Below, in pieces: positions 34,017-43,198 of a stretch of 64,000 nt of DNA. Within the stretch, counting starts at the first letter, position 1. The number at the start of each line of letters is the position of its first letter. The translations under genes were made by a program, and so were the position numbers. The notes below the pieces were generated by a model that did not search any database, was not told the DNA's origin, and was given only the letters and a program-made list of their open reading frames with translations. This stretch comes from an uncultured bacterium (GTDB lineage: Bacteria > Bacteroidota > Ignavibacteria > Kapaibacteriales > UBA4661), in NCBI GenBank assembly GCA_937899715.1, contig CALCNX010000089.1:1-64000 (forward strand), written 5' to 3'.

Positions 34017-35312
34017 ATGAACTACCTCATTCTTGCCATTCTTTTTATCCTGACGGCGTGTTCGCAAAAACAGAACGCGCAAAATGGACACGCAGGACAC
34101 AATGATTCTACCGCTCTGCAAGCCGCAAAGCCCGTCAAATATATCTGTCCGATGCACCCCAAAGTAACGTCCGACAAAGAAGGTATTTGTCCAATTTGTC
34201 AGATGGACTTAGTGCCGGAAAACAGCCCTGAAGCGAAGGAATACGCGGAGGACGAGCATTCTCACGAGCATAGTTCTCACGAGAACAGTTCTCATACGGA
34301 ACATACGTTGGGCGAGCTTGCCATAACAGGGCAAAGCCGTGTACTGGCGGATGTGCAAACAGCAACCGTTCAGAGCGAGTCTATTCATCGCACCGTCAAT
34401 GTTGTTGGCACATTGGACTTTGCCGAACAGAATCGCCGCAGTATCACTGCCCGCGTGAGTGGACGGATTGAAAAATTATACGTGAACCAGTCTGGGATGA
34501 CCATTCGTAAGGGGCAGGCACTTTTTGATGTGTACAGCCCCGAACTCCTACAAGCACAAAACGAGTATATCATTGCCTTCAAAAACCAGCAATTAGCAAG
34601 CCTGAGCGGTGGCACAAGCACGGCAATTCTCAGAAAATTGAAAGAGCGTTTGATGATTTGGGGGCTGACCGAAGAGCAAGTTCAGGCACTAGAGCGCTCG
34701 CAGGATGCACCACTCACAACCACTCTTCATGCGCCTTTCGGCGGGACGGTGATTGAGAAAAAAGTTGTGGAAGGAACGTTTGTGAGCATCGGCGCACCAC
34801 TCTTTGAAGTTGCCGACCTTTCTACGCTGTGGAATATAGCAGGGATTTATGAAACAGACGTGGCGGCGGTGAAGATTGGTCAACAGGTTGCTCTGAGGAC
34901 GCAAACCTATCCGGGCGAGACCTTCAAAGGGCGCATTGCCTTTATCTATCCCGTCGTGAACGCGGAATCGCGCACGGTGAAAGTCCGTATTGAAACGCCC
35001 AACCCTCACAAAAGGCTACGTCCGGCGATGTACACCGAAACAACGTTTATGCTCAATCAAGGCAAAGGCTTGACTGTTCCCAATGATGCGGTGTTGGTAA
35101 CAGGCAAACAATCTATTGTTTGGGTGCAGGCACAGGTCGAAGCAAACAAATTCGAGGCGCGGCGCGTAACGCTGGGAGCAAAATTTGACGGTAAAATACA
35201 AATTCTTTCCGGTGTATCGGCAGGAGAAAAAGTGGTGGCACGTGGTGGATTTTTGCTGGATTCGGAGCGGCAGTTGCGCGGTGGAACTGGCAGCGAAGGA
35301 CATCAGCATTAA
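34017..35312 (+). CDS. cusB: CusB-type RND periplasmic adaptor with heavy-metal-binding domain
   Basis: A 431-residue lipoprotein adaptor linking CusA and CusC. Residues 1-15 end at a lipobox Cys (FILTACS). Residues ~40-65 are a heavy-metal-binding domain with CPMHPKVTSDKEGICPICQMD, using Cys/Met/His. A His-rich spacer follows (EDEHSHEHSSHENSSH). The adaptor core has the barrel-sandwich (biotinyl-like) halves (RVSGRIEKLYVNQSGMTIRK and APFGGTVIEKKVVEGTFVSIG) and a beta-barrel (VALRTQTYPGETFKGRIAFI). Met/His-rich segments support copper or silver as substrates. Confidence 0.9.
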   Translation: MNYLILAILFILTACSQKQNAQNGHAGHNDSTALQAAKPVKYICPMHPKVTSDKEGICPICQMDLVPENSPEAKEYAEDEHSHEHSSHENSSHTEHTLGELAITGQSRVLADVQTATVQSESIHRTVNVVGTLDFAEQNRRSITARVSGRIEKLYVNQSGMTIRKGQALFDVYSPELLQAQNEYIIAFKNQQLASLSGGTSTAILRKLKERLMIWGLTEEQVQALERSQDAPLTTTLHAPFGGTVIEKKVVEGTFVSIGAPLFEVADLSTLWNIAGIYETDVAAVKIGQQVALRTQTYPGETFKGRIAFIYPVVNAESRTVKVRIETPNPHKRLRPAMYTETTFMLNQGKGLTVPNDAVLVTGKQSIVWVQAQVEANKFEARRVTLGAKFDGKIQILSGVSAGEKVVARGGFLLDSERQLRGGTGSEGHQH

Positions 35313-35372
35313 GGCGCAACACCACAAAAAACGAGCGGTGGAGCATTTTTTTCGCTTGCAGAGTTACTCTCC

Positions 35373-36086
35373 TCACCGATAATCAGGCTTCACCGCATAC
35401 TCAATTGGGTCATCCAATCCGGCAAGCTGAAAGCCGCGCAGACGCAAGGCACACGAGTCGCACTCCCCGCAAGCCACGTCATTCCGCTTGTAGCAGCTCC
35501 ACGTCAGATGGAGCGGAGCGCCTAATTCAGCGCCTTTCAAGACAATATCTTTTTTGGAAAATGTAATGACTGGTGTGTAAATCGTGATGCGCGTTTCCGG
35601 TTTTGTGCCTGCATCAATCACACTTTGGAACGCCTCGTAAAATTCACGTCTGCAATCGGGATAGCCGCTTCCATCTTCCTCCACAGCGCCGATATAAAGT
35701 GCTTTTGCGCCCAGCACTTCTGCCCAACTCACCGCAATTGCCAGAATATTTGCGTTGCGAAAGGGAACATAACTGGTTGGGATAGTCGTGGTTACCAAAT
35801 CCGCACTCGAAACTTCGATGGTTGTATCGGTGAGACTGCTACCGCCTATCGCCGCAAAGTGGGTTACGTCCACCGCGAGGCGTTTTTCTACTCCGTAGAA
35901 GTCTGCAATCGCGTGAAATGACCGAAGTTCACGCTCTTGTGTACGTTGCCCGTAGTTCAAATGTAGTGCCGCAATTTCATAGCCTGCCGCGTGAGCAATG
36001 GCAGCGCACACGGCAGAATCCATGCCGCCGCTCAAGAGAACAACAGCGAGAGGCTTTATTTCAGGTTTGGTATTGGATTTATTCAT
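35373..36086 (-). CDS. queC: 7-cyano-7-deazaguanine synthase
   Basis: Makes preQ0 from 7-carboxy-7-deazaguanine with ATP and ammonia, in queuosine synthesis. The 237-residue protein has the PP-loop SGGMDSAVCAA (~residue 20), and the zinc-binding C-terminus CYKRNDVACGECDSCALR with four Cys. No preQ1 riboswitch is evident upstream. Divergent from dusB, another tRNA-modification gene. Confidence 0.93.
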   Translation of the reverse strand: MNKSNTKPEIKPLAVVLLSGGMDSAVCAAIAHAAGYEIAALHLNYGQRTQERELRSFHAIADFYGVEKRLAVDVTHFAAIGGSSLTDTTIEVSSADLVTTTIPTSYVPFRNANILAIAVSWAEVLGAKALYIGAVEEDGSGYPDCRREFYEAFQSVIDAGTKPETRITIYTPVITFSKKDIVLKGAELGAPLHLTWSCYKRNDVACGECDSCALRLRGFQLAGLDDPIEYAVKPDYR

Positions 36087-36222
36087 TCGTCAAGACGGGA
36101 AGTTTTTGTATCTTTGATGTTTGATAATTTTAGCGAGGAACGTAGGTTTTTCAGCCTAAAAAGACAAAGAAAGTTGTCACAACACCATTAAATACTTACT
36201 TTCTCTGAACGTACTAAAAAGA

Positions 36223-37296
36223 ATGGAACCGCGTTCTGCCCTGACAATTTACCGAAAAATGATGAAAATAGGAACTGTTGAAGTCGAGCAAGGCGTACTG
36301 CTTGCGCCAATGGAAGATGTGAGCGATTTACCGTTTCGCGTGCTCTGTCGTGCGTTGGGGGCGGATATTATGTACACCGAATTTATCTCCTCCGAAGGTT
36401 TGGTCAGGGATGCAGGTCGTTCTGTTAAAAAACTCACCCTTCACCAGGACGAACACCCCGTTGCTATTCAGATTTTTGGTGGAAATTTGGACGTGATGAA
36501 AGAAGCGGCGCTCATTGCAGAGGCATCGGGACCCGATTTTATTGACATCAACTGCGGTTGCTGGGTGAAAAATGTGGTTGTGCGTAGCGCAGGGGCAGCA
36601 TTGCTCAAAGAACCCGATACAATGGTCACCATGGCAAAAACCCTTGTGGAGACTGTTGAACTGCCAGTAACGGTCAAAACACGGCTTGGATGGGACAAAA
36701 ACTCTATTATCATTGTTGATTTGGCAAAGCGATTGGAGCAAGAAGCAGGAATTGCAGCGCTCGCAATTCACTGCCGCACACGTGATATGGGGCATGAAGG
36801 CGCAGCCGATTGGACATGGGTAGAGAAAGTGAAAAATGCCGTGAACATCCCCATTATCCTGAATGGTGACGTGAACACGCCTGAAGATTGCCAACGTGCC
36901 TTTAGTACGACGGGCTGTGATGCGGTAATGATTGGCAGGGCAGCCATTACCAATCCATTTATTTTTCGTCAAGCAAAAACCTATCTTCGTACTGGCGAAC
37001 TTGAGGCTCCGCCTAGTCTGCAAGAGCGTATTGAACTCTGCTTGCAGCACTTACGTCATTCGGTGGCGTTCAAAGGCGAGGGACTGGCAGTACGGGAATT
37101 TAGAAAGTTTTATAGCGGCTATTTGAAGGGTCTGTACGATGCTTCATCTGTCCGCCGCGATATCATGCGTTACGATAGTTTTGCACAGGTAGAAGAGCGA
37201 CTTTGGCTCTATCATGCGCAGCTTTCGGAACGCCAAAACGCTGAAGAATCTTCAGCAGAATTCACAGAATACGCAGAACACGCAATGGCGATGTAA
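36223..37296 (+). CDS. dusB: tRNA-dihydrouridine synthase
   Basis: Reduces uridine to dihydrouridine in tRNA using FMN. It is a TIM-barrel Dus protein (about 350 residues) with the N-terminal LLAPMEDVSDLPFR, the catalytic Cys in INCGCWVKNVV (~residue 108), TVKTRLGWD, LAIHCRTRDMGHEG, and NGDVNTPED. DusB-like by overall sequence. Two starts are possible, 36223 or MMKIG at 36259; the second gives the canonical start. The segment CGCWVKN differs from the common CGCPxxK in having Trp for Pro. Confidence 0.9.
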   Translation: MEPRSALTIYRKMMKIGTVEVEQGVLLAPMEDVSDLPFRVLCRALGADIMYTEFISSEGLVRDAGRSVKKLTLHQDEHPVAIQIFGGNLDVMKEAALIAEASGPDFIDINCGCWVKNVVVRSAGAALLKEPDTMVTMAKTLVETVELPVTVKTRLGWDKNSIIIVDLAKRLEQEAGIAALAIHCRTRDMGHEGAADWTWVEKVKNAVNIPIILNGDVNTPEDCQRAFSTTGCDAVMIGRAAITNPFIFRQAKTYLRTGELEAPPSLQERIELCLQHLRHSVAFKGEGLAVREFRKFYSGYLKGLYDASSVRRDIMRYDSFAQVEERLWLYHAQLSERQNAEESSAEFTEYAEHAMAM

Positions 37297-37433
37297 GGTA
37301 GGCACAGAGCCAGCAATGGTGCGCTCAGCCGCGCCGCGGAACATACTCCTCCGCGCTAAGGATTGCTTTTACCCAAACAGTGTGCTTCATCTGATGCTTC
37401 CATACACTTCTCGCCGCACAACATCTATAACGA

Positions 37434-39953
37434 ATGGCACGACGACCCCCACGCCCCCAGCAATCAAGCTCTTCGGGGCGCTCCCGTTTTGACGACGCAC
37501 CGTACCCCGGCAGTCATGGCACCCCAAACGAGCGTACTCCACCACGCGGTAATCCGCCACGCAGCACTGCACCACGCCCTAATGCAAGGCGCAGTAACCA
37601 AGTGCGTAACGATGCACCCTCTGGCAATACTTCGCGCAGTAATGCTTCGCACAGCTCTCCATCACGGGATGAATTTCCACGCGACAATTTTTCACGAGAT
37701 AACTTTCGACAAGGCTTCCGTCCCGACTCGCCACGTGGCGGGCGCACCTCTCGTGTCAGTTCGTCGTCTCGTACTCCACGAACCACACCGCCTAGAGAGC
37801 GCACGGTATCTCAGTTAGAGAATCGCCCTGAGCCACAGGTAGAAAGCCGTATTATCCCCGTCAACCCCTTTACTCCTCAGCTTCCCGCATCATTTGCGAC
37901 GCTGGAGAATGAACATCTTTATCTTGATTCCACCTCCGAGGCATTGCTAAACGATACGTTGTATAGCGTTCGGGTGGAACAAGCTCTCATGCGATATGTG
38001 GCAGAACGCCAGACACAGACTGTTCCGCAGCCAATTCGTATCCCTGAAGACGGAGAAGAGAAAACGGCAAATAGTGCGGAACTTGCTCCCAAGCAAGCAC
38101 TCACGCCAGCCCGTACCCGCCACGCTCGTAGTATCGGCGGTGAGACAGGTGACGAAGGCACTTCTGTACCAAAACCTGCTCGCAGAGTGCAATTACCCGA
38201 TGAACCCGACCATGTCAAAAGTCCTTTCGGCGACGTTATTGAGACTATTCAAGAAGTTCTCATCGCCCGCAATAGTGGGCGCTATGTGCCGACACCCAAG
38301 TCATCGGAGAAGCCGCGCCCGCCCGGTGTTGATTTACATCCGGCTATCGGTTTCAAAATGTATGCGCCCAATCCGCACAAACCCGCCGGTACACAGGCAC
38401 GTCGCGGTATGCAACGCTATCCGAATCGCCAAGAACGAGTCTATCCGGCAGCCGTGCCCATTGATGCTGTCTTTGAAACAATGCCTACGGCTCTGAACGC
38501 CTTCCATGACCGCCTGCAGAGTGTCTTGCGCTACGAAGCCGAAATGCCCGCAAGTTCAGAAGTGGTCGTCGCCGTAAGCGGTGGCGTGGATTCGGTCGTT
38601 CTTTTGGATATGCTGATGTGCCTTGCTCGAAATAATGCCCTCACGAGTGGGAAGCGACAACTGCAAGTAGCCGTTGTACATTTCAACCATCGTTTGCGCG
38701 GCATAGAATCAGACAATGACGCCAATTTTGTCCGTGAGACGTGTAAGCGGTACGACATTCCTTGCTACATCGCTTGGGCAGATGTAGAGCGCTTTGCAGA
38801 GATTCAAAGCATGACTATTGAGCAAGCAGGGCGCGAATTGCGCTATAAATTTTTGGAATTTGTCGCCTACAAACGCCGTGCTGATGCCGTCCTGACGGCG
38901 CACACACTGAATGATTCAGTCGAGACCGTGCTGATGAATATGTTACGCGGTTCAGGACTAACGGGGCTTTCCGGCATTCCTGCGCAACGAGTTTTTGGCG
39001 AACATACCAAACTGCTACGTCCGCTCTTGAGTATGAAAAAAGCCGAGATTCAGGAGTATGCAGCCCTTCGCGGTTTGTCATGGCGCGAGGATTCGTCCAA
39101 TTCGCAATCGGTCTTTCGTCGTAATAAAATCCGAAATGAATTGCTGCCATTGCTGGAACGTGAGTATTCATCGGGTATTGTTGATGTGCTGCACCGTACA
39201 TCGCAGATTATTTCGGGCGCGGAGGATATTGTGCGTGATGCGGTGGAACGCGCTTTACCAACCGCTTTAGTGGAAGATGAATTTCAGCCGTACATTGGTC
39301 TGACGGTAACGGCGTTACGTGTGCAGAAGCGCTTTTTACAGACAGAAATGGTTCGCCGCGTGGTACAACGCCGTTTTGGTCTCGCTCTTGGCTTTGATGC
39401 CGTTGATAGAGTTCTGTCTCTCATGGATGCCGAAGTGGGTGCAAAGGTAGATGTCATGCGGGGTTTCATTGCTCTCCGCGACCGAGCGGCAATTTTACTT
39501 TCGCCCGCCCCCGGAGTGCATAATATCAACGTCCGCGTGGAGAAGAACAATCGCTATGATTTTGGCGGCTGGCAGATTATTCTTGAGGAAGTTGACCGAA
39601 AAAATGTCAAATTCACCGCCGACCCTGCGGTCGAATTTCTTGATACCCGCGCACTGCCCTATCGCATGACGCTCCGCACGTGGCAGCCCGGAGATGTATT
39701 TACGCCGCTTGGAATGAAGGGGACAATGAAAGTAAGTGACTACCTTACCAATTCTAAAATTTCCTTTTTCAACCGCCAAAATATTTTGGTGCTCACCGCC
39801 GCTATGCCCGAAGGCGAGCAGGTAATATGGCTCTGCGGCTTGCGTTTGAGCGACCAATTTCGCCTTCCTCCCGATGCCCATAAAGCGCTCCGTCTGGAGT
39901 TTCGCCGCCCTAAAGGAATTGTTCTACCTGCTCCACCACAAGAAAAAATATGA
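37434..39953 (+). CDS. tilS: tRNA(Ile)-lysidine synthase with a ~370-residue disordered N-terminal extension
   Basis: Converts C34 of tRNA-Ile(CAU) to lysidine, so that AUA is read as Ile. The catalytic domain starts near residue 365: PP-loop AVSGGVDSVVLLDML (~residue 379), VAVVHFNHRLRG, and C-terminal TilS domains (MTLRTWQPGDVFTPLGMKGTMKVSDYL). Normal TilS is 430-460 residues; this is 839. Residues 1-~130 are Arg/Ser/Pro/Asn-rich (for example SNASHSSPSRDEFPRDN), then Pro/Glu-rich low complexity to ~360. The whole frame is open from ATG 37434 with no internal start that is clearly better; an internal start near 38460 would give a standard TilS. Confidence 0.9.
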   Translation: MARRPPRPQQSSSSGRSRFDDAPYPGSHGTPNERTPPRGNPPRSTAPRPNARRSNQVRNDAPSGNTSRSNASHSSPSRDEFPRDNFSRDNFRQGFRPDSPRGGRTSRVSSSSRTPRTTPPRERTVSQLENRPEPQVESRIIPVNPFTPQLPASFATLENEHLYLDSTSEALLNDTLYSVRVEQALMRYVAERQTQTVPQPIRIPEDGEEKTANSAELAPKQALTPARTRHARSIGGETGDEGTSVPKPARRVQLPDEPDHVKSPFGDVIETIQEVLIARNSGRYVPTPKSSEKPRPPGVDLHPAIGFKMYAPNPHKPAGTQARRGMQRYPNRQERVYPAAVPIDAVFETMPTALNAFHDRLQSVLRYEAEMPASSEVVVAVSGGVDSVVLLDMLMCLARNNALTSGKRQLQVAVVHFNHRLRGIESDNDANFVRETCKRYDIPCYIAWADVERFAEIQSMTIEQAGRELRYKFLEFVAYKRRADAVLTAHTLNDSVETVLMNMLRGSGLTGLSGIPAQRVFGEHTKLLRPLLSMKKAEIQEYAALRGLSWREDSSNSQSVFRRNKIRNELLPLLEREYSSGIVDVLHRTSQIISGAEDIVRDAVERALPTALVEDEFQPYIGLTVTALRVQKRFLQTEMVRRVVQRRFGLALGFDAVDRVLSLMDAEVGAKVDVMRGFIALRDRAAILLSPAPGVHNINVRVEKNNRYDFGGWQIILEEVDRKNVKFTADPAVEFLDTRALPYRMTLRTWQPGDVFTPLGMKGTMKVSDYLTNSKISFFNRQNILVLTAAMPEGEQVIWLCGLRLSDQFRLPPDAHKALRLEFRRPKGIVLPAPPQEKI

Positions 39954-40035
39954 CGTGGCGAGCACATAGCAGCAAGACAACACACTAATTTTGCTAAACA
40001 AGCGTTTACACGAACAGTACACAATCACATTCTTT

Positions 40036-40599
40036 ATGACGATGATGAGCAACAACGATATTCTGGAACTCCACGATAAGCATTTCAAAAAACTTATTAG
40101 CCGCGAGCAAATCCACGATGCAGTCAAGCGTCTCGGCGCTCAGATTACGGCGGATTACAATGCAAGCGAGGTAGTATTCGTCGTAGTACTAAAAGGCAGT
40201 ATTCTTTTTGCAACCGACCTCATTCGTGAAGTCCATCTACCGTGCAAACTTGAATTCATACGCGCCGAAAGCTACGGTACGGGTATGCACTCGTCAGGCA
40301 AAGTGAACGTAACGCATTATACAGGCATGGATTTGGCAGGCAAGCACGTCATTGTTCTCGAAGACATTGTTGACACAGGCTTGACGGTCAAGCAAATTCT
40401 TGCGCATCTCGAAGAAATGAACCCCGCATCGCTCAAAATTGCAACGCTTTTCTTGAAGCCTGAAGTATGCAAAGGTACGGTCGCAACACATTATGTAGGG
40501 TTTGAAATTTCGCCGCTCTTCATTGTCGGCTATGGGCTAGATTACAACGAACTCGGGCGCAACCTCGCTGATGTCTATATCCTACACGAAACTCCGTAA
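40036..40599 (+). CDS. hpt: hypoxanthine phosphoribosyltransferase
   Basis: Salvages hypoxanthine (and guanine) to IMP/GMP with PRPP. The 187-residue protein has VVVLKGSILFATDLI, the PRPP loop VIVLEDIVDTGLTV (~residue 110), and the C-terminal FIVGYGLDYNELGRNLADVYIL. The frame opens at a TTG (39991) upstream; ATG 40036 is preferred. It follows tilS by ~80 bp; the tilS-hpt-ftsH order is a widely conserved cluster. Confidence 0.93.
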   Translation: MTMMSNNDILELHDKHFKKLISREQIHDAVKRLGAQITADYNASEVVFVVVLKGSILFATDLIREVHLPCKLEFIRAESYGTGMHSSGKVNVTHYTGMDLAGKHVIVLEDIVDTGLTVKQILAHLEEMNPASLKIATLFLKPEVCKGTVATHYVGFEISPLFIVGYGLDYNELGRNLADVYILHETP

Positions 40600-40852
40600 G
40601 GTTATCTCTCATAAGGCATCATCAAACGTTTTTCGCTCTACTGTCGTCGTAGTGTACAAGGAACAGTAAGAGCCGTGCGATTTCGTACAAAAACAAAAAT
40701 TCAGGAATGTGTGAATCTCTCATTTGCACATTCCGCCGCCAAGTGGCAACCGCAAGGCAACATAAACAAAGTAAAATAACAACTTTTCGTCTTTCACTCA
40801 TCGCTTGTAAGCACTATTTTCTAACGCTTACAGCGCTCCAAAGGAGAACAGA

Positions 40853-42979
40853 ATGGCAGCTGATGAACGCAAAAACACGAACAACAGCGAGCCGAAAAAG
40901 CCGAATCGCCCGCAGAACCGTGATAACAAAAATAATCTCAAGGGTTTGCGCAATAATAACAATGACGAATCCCCAGCAGGCAAAGTCATGAAAACGGCGA
41001 TGATATGGCTCTTCATTTTCGGCTTTGTTGTCGTAATGTATATGCTCGTCAGTAGCGGACAGCAATCGGAAGTGTCCGTTACCTATACCGAGTACAAACA
41101 ATTCCTCGAAGCAGGGAAAATTGAATCGGCAACAATTTCTAAATCGCAGCTCAACGACTTCGTTTTTCACGGCGTTCTGCGTGAAAAAGTAAGCATCCTG
41201 AAACCTAATGGCACGGGACAAGTCGAGGTACAGCGCTTTTTCACACGCTTGGGCGTACTGGATTCTGAAACCGAAAAGGCTTGGGCAGATAAAGGCATCG
41301 TTTGGCGCTACGAAGAAGGCGACAGTCCTTGGCTTAGTATGGTCATTTCCTTCTTGCCGTGGCTTATCTTGATTGGTGTTTATTTCTTCGTTATGCGCCG
41401 TATGCAGGGCGGAAGCGGCGGACCGGGCGGTACACGCGGCATTTTCTCCTTCGGCAAAGCACGTGCGCGACTGATGAATGAGAATGCCAAGACCGTGACC
41501 TTTGAAGATGTCGCTGGTGCGGACGAAGCAAAATATGAACTTGAAGAGATTATCGAATTCCTCCGCGACCCCAATAAATTCCAACGCTTGGGCGGTAAAA
41601 TTCCACATGGCGTTCTGATGCTTGGACCTCCAGGGACGGGTAAAACCTTGCTTGCTCGTGCTATTGCGGGTGAAGCAGATGTGCCGTTCTTCTCTATTTC
41701 CGGCGCAGACTTCGTGGAAATGTTCGTGGGCGTAGGTGCAAGCCGCGTACGTGACCTTTTTGAGCAAGCAAAACGCAGCGCTCCGTGTATTATTTTCATT
41801 GATGAGATTGATGCCGTTGGTCGCCATAGAGGCGCAGGATTAGGCGGCGGACACGATGAGCGCGAACAAACGCTGAACCAACTTCTTGTCGAAATGGACG
41901 GCTTTGAGCAAAATATGGGCATCATCGTTGTTGCAGCCACAAACCGTCCCGACGTTCTTGACCCAGCACTTTTGCGCCCCGGACGCTTCGACCGCCAAGT
42001 GGTTGTTGACCGCCCTGATGTACGCGGACGCGAAGGTATTTTGAAAGTTCATGCTCGCCACATTCCACTTTCGCCGGATGTCAATTTGGAAATTGTCGCA
42101 CGTGGTACGCCGGGACTTTCCGGCGCAGACCTTGCGAATTTGATGAACGAAGCTGCTCTTTTCGCTGCTCGCAAGAATAAAGATTTTGTAACGATGGACG
42201 ACATCGAAAGTGCAAAAGATAAAATTCTGATGGGTGTTGAGCGGAAAAGCATGGTTATTTCCGAAAAAGAAAAAGAAGTCACCGCATATCATGAGATGGG
42301 ACACGCACTGGCAGGAAAACTTCTTCCGTACAGCGACCCTGTCCACAAGGTAACAATTATTCCGCGTGGTCGTGCACTCGGCGTTACCTCGTATGTTCCC
42401 AATGAAGACGCACACACATACTCGAAAGATTACCTCGAGACACGGCTTATTACCTTGCTCGCCGGACGCGCTGCCGAGACCATCGTTTTCAATCAGCTGA
42501 CAACCGGTGCAGGCAACGACATTGAACGGGCAACAATGCTTGCTCGCAAGATGGTCTGCGAATGGGGAATGAGCGAGAAACTGGGACCGCTTAATTTTGC
42601 CAGCAAAGACGAAGAAGTGTTCCTCGCCCGTGAAATGGCGCATCCACGCCAGCACAGCGATGAAACAGCACGTATCATTGACGACGAAATCCGCCGTATT
42701 GTCACCACATCCATGCACCAAGCAGAGGTACTCTTGCGCGAGAATATCGAAATGCTCCACAAGACTTCCAAAGTCCTACTTGAGCGTGAGATTCTTGATG
42801 CCGAAGAATTGGACATGATTATGCGTGGCGAGGAATTACCACCTTCCACACGAGAAAAGCGGGTACCATATGGCACAGCAAAAAATGGTGCTAACGGTGT
42901 TGCTCCCAGCGATGATGCCGCAACCGATACGGCACAGGATGTTTCTGTGAAACCTGAAATCACACCGCCAACAGTGTAG
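40853..42979 (+). CDS. ftsH: ATP-dependent zinc metalloprotease FtsH
   Basis: A 708-residue membrane AAA+ protease that degrades misfolded membrane proteins and regulators. Two membrane helices (near residues 45-65 and 155-175) flank the periplasmic domain. The AAA domain has Walker A GPPGTGKTLLARA, Walker B IIFIDEIDAV and the second region of homology ATNRPDVLDPALLRPGRFDR. The protease has HEMGH zinc ligands (YHEMGHALAGKL). Residues 1-~40 form a Lys/Asn-rich lead. A strong ribosome-binding site AAGGAG (40841-40846) supports the start. A terminator lies at 43004-43047. Confidence 0.97.
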   Translation: MAADERKNTNNSEPKKPNRPQNRDNKNNLKGLRNNNNDESPAGKVMKTAMIWLFIFGFVVVMYMLVSSGQQSEVSVTYTEYKQFLEAGKIESATISKSQLNDFVFHGVLREKVSILKPNGTGQVEVQRFFTRLGVLDSETEKAWADKGIVWRYEEGDSPWLSMVISFLPWLILIGVYFFVMRRMQGGSGGPGGTRGIFSFGKARARLMNENAKTVTFEDVAGADEAKYELEEIIEFLRDPNKFQRLGGKIPHGVLMLGPPGTGKTLLARAIAGEADVPFFSISGADFVEMFVGVGASRVRDLFEQAKRSAPCIIFIDEIDAVGRHRGAGLGGGHDEREQTLNQLLVEMDGFEQNMGIIVVAATNRPDVLDPALLRPGRFDRQVVVDRPDVRGREGILKVHARHIPLSPDVNLEIVARGTPGLSGADLANLMNEAALFAARKNKDFVTMDDIESAKDKILMGVERKSMVISEKEKEVTAYHEMGHALAGKLLPYSDPVHKVTIIPRGRALGVTSYVPNEDAHTYSKDYLETRLITLLAGRAAETIVFNQLTTGAGNDIERATMLARKMVCEWGMSEKLGPLNFASKDEEVFLAREMAHPRQHSDETARIIDDEIRRIVTTSMHQAEVLLRENIEMLHKTSKVLLEREILDAEELDMIMRGEELPPSTREKRVPYGTAKNGANGVAPSDDAATDTAQDVSVKPEITPPTV

Positions 42980-43003
42980 GCTAGGCTTCAACAAGAATGT
43001 TTT

Positions 43004-43047
43004 GCAAGGCAATTGCTCGAAAAGAGTAGTTGCCTTGCTTGTTTTTA
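43004..43047 (+). terminator. intrinsic terminator after ftsH
   Basis: GCAAGGCAATTGCTC (43004-43018) pairs with GAGTAGTTGCCTTGC (43025-43039) with one imperfect spot, then TTGTTTTT. It ends the tilS-hpt-ftsH cluster. Confidence 0.8.
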
Positions 43048-43139
43048 GGGTGCGCCAAAAGTAGTTGATATGTTTTTTGTTGATATATCAACTTTTTCTT
43101 TTGCAAAGGATATATTCTTTGCTAACTTCGTAGCACCCT
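43048..43139. repeat. 92-bp element with terminal inverted repeats and two internal hairpins
   Basis: AGGGTGC (43048-43054) is inverted at GCACCCT (43133-43139), and the match extends imperfectly further in. Inside, AGTTGATAT pairs with ATATCAACT, and GCAAAG-gatatatt-CTTTGC forms a second hairpin. It looks like a nonautonomous mobile element (MITE-like) between ftsH and the enoyl-CoA hydratase gene. Confidence 0.55.
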
Positions 43140-43198
43140 GATTCTATCACGAGTCTGTTATTATTACTCATTCTGTTTCACCTCATTTTCCCCGCGTT

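Noticed and set aside
35313..35372. Possible terminator between cusB and queC
   Set aside because: Only a weak CCAC/GGTGG hairpin with a T-run is visible; not good enough to call.
36087..36222. preQ1 riboswitch upstream of queC
   Set aside because: I see no characteristic preQ1 aptamer fold or sequence in the 136-bp divergent gap.
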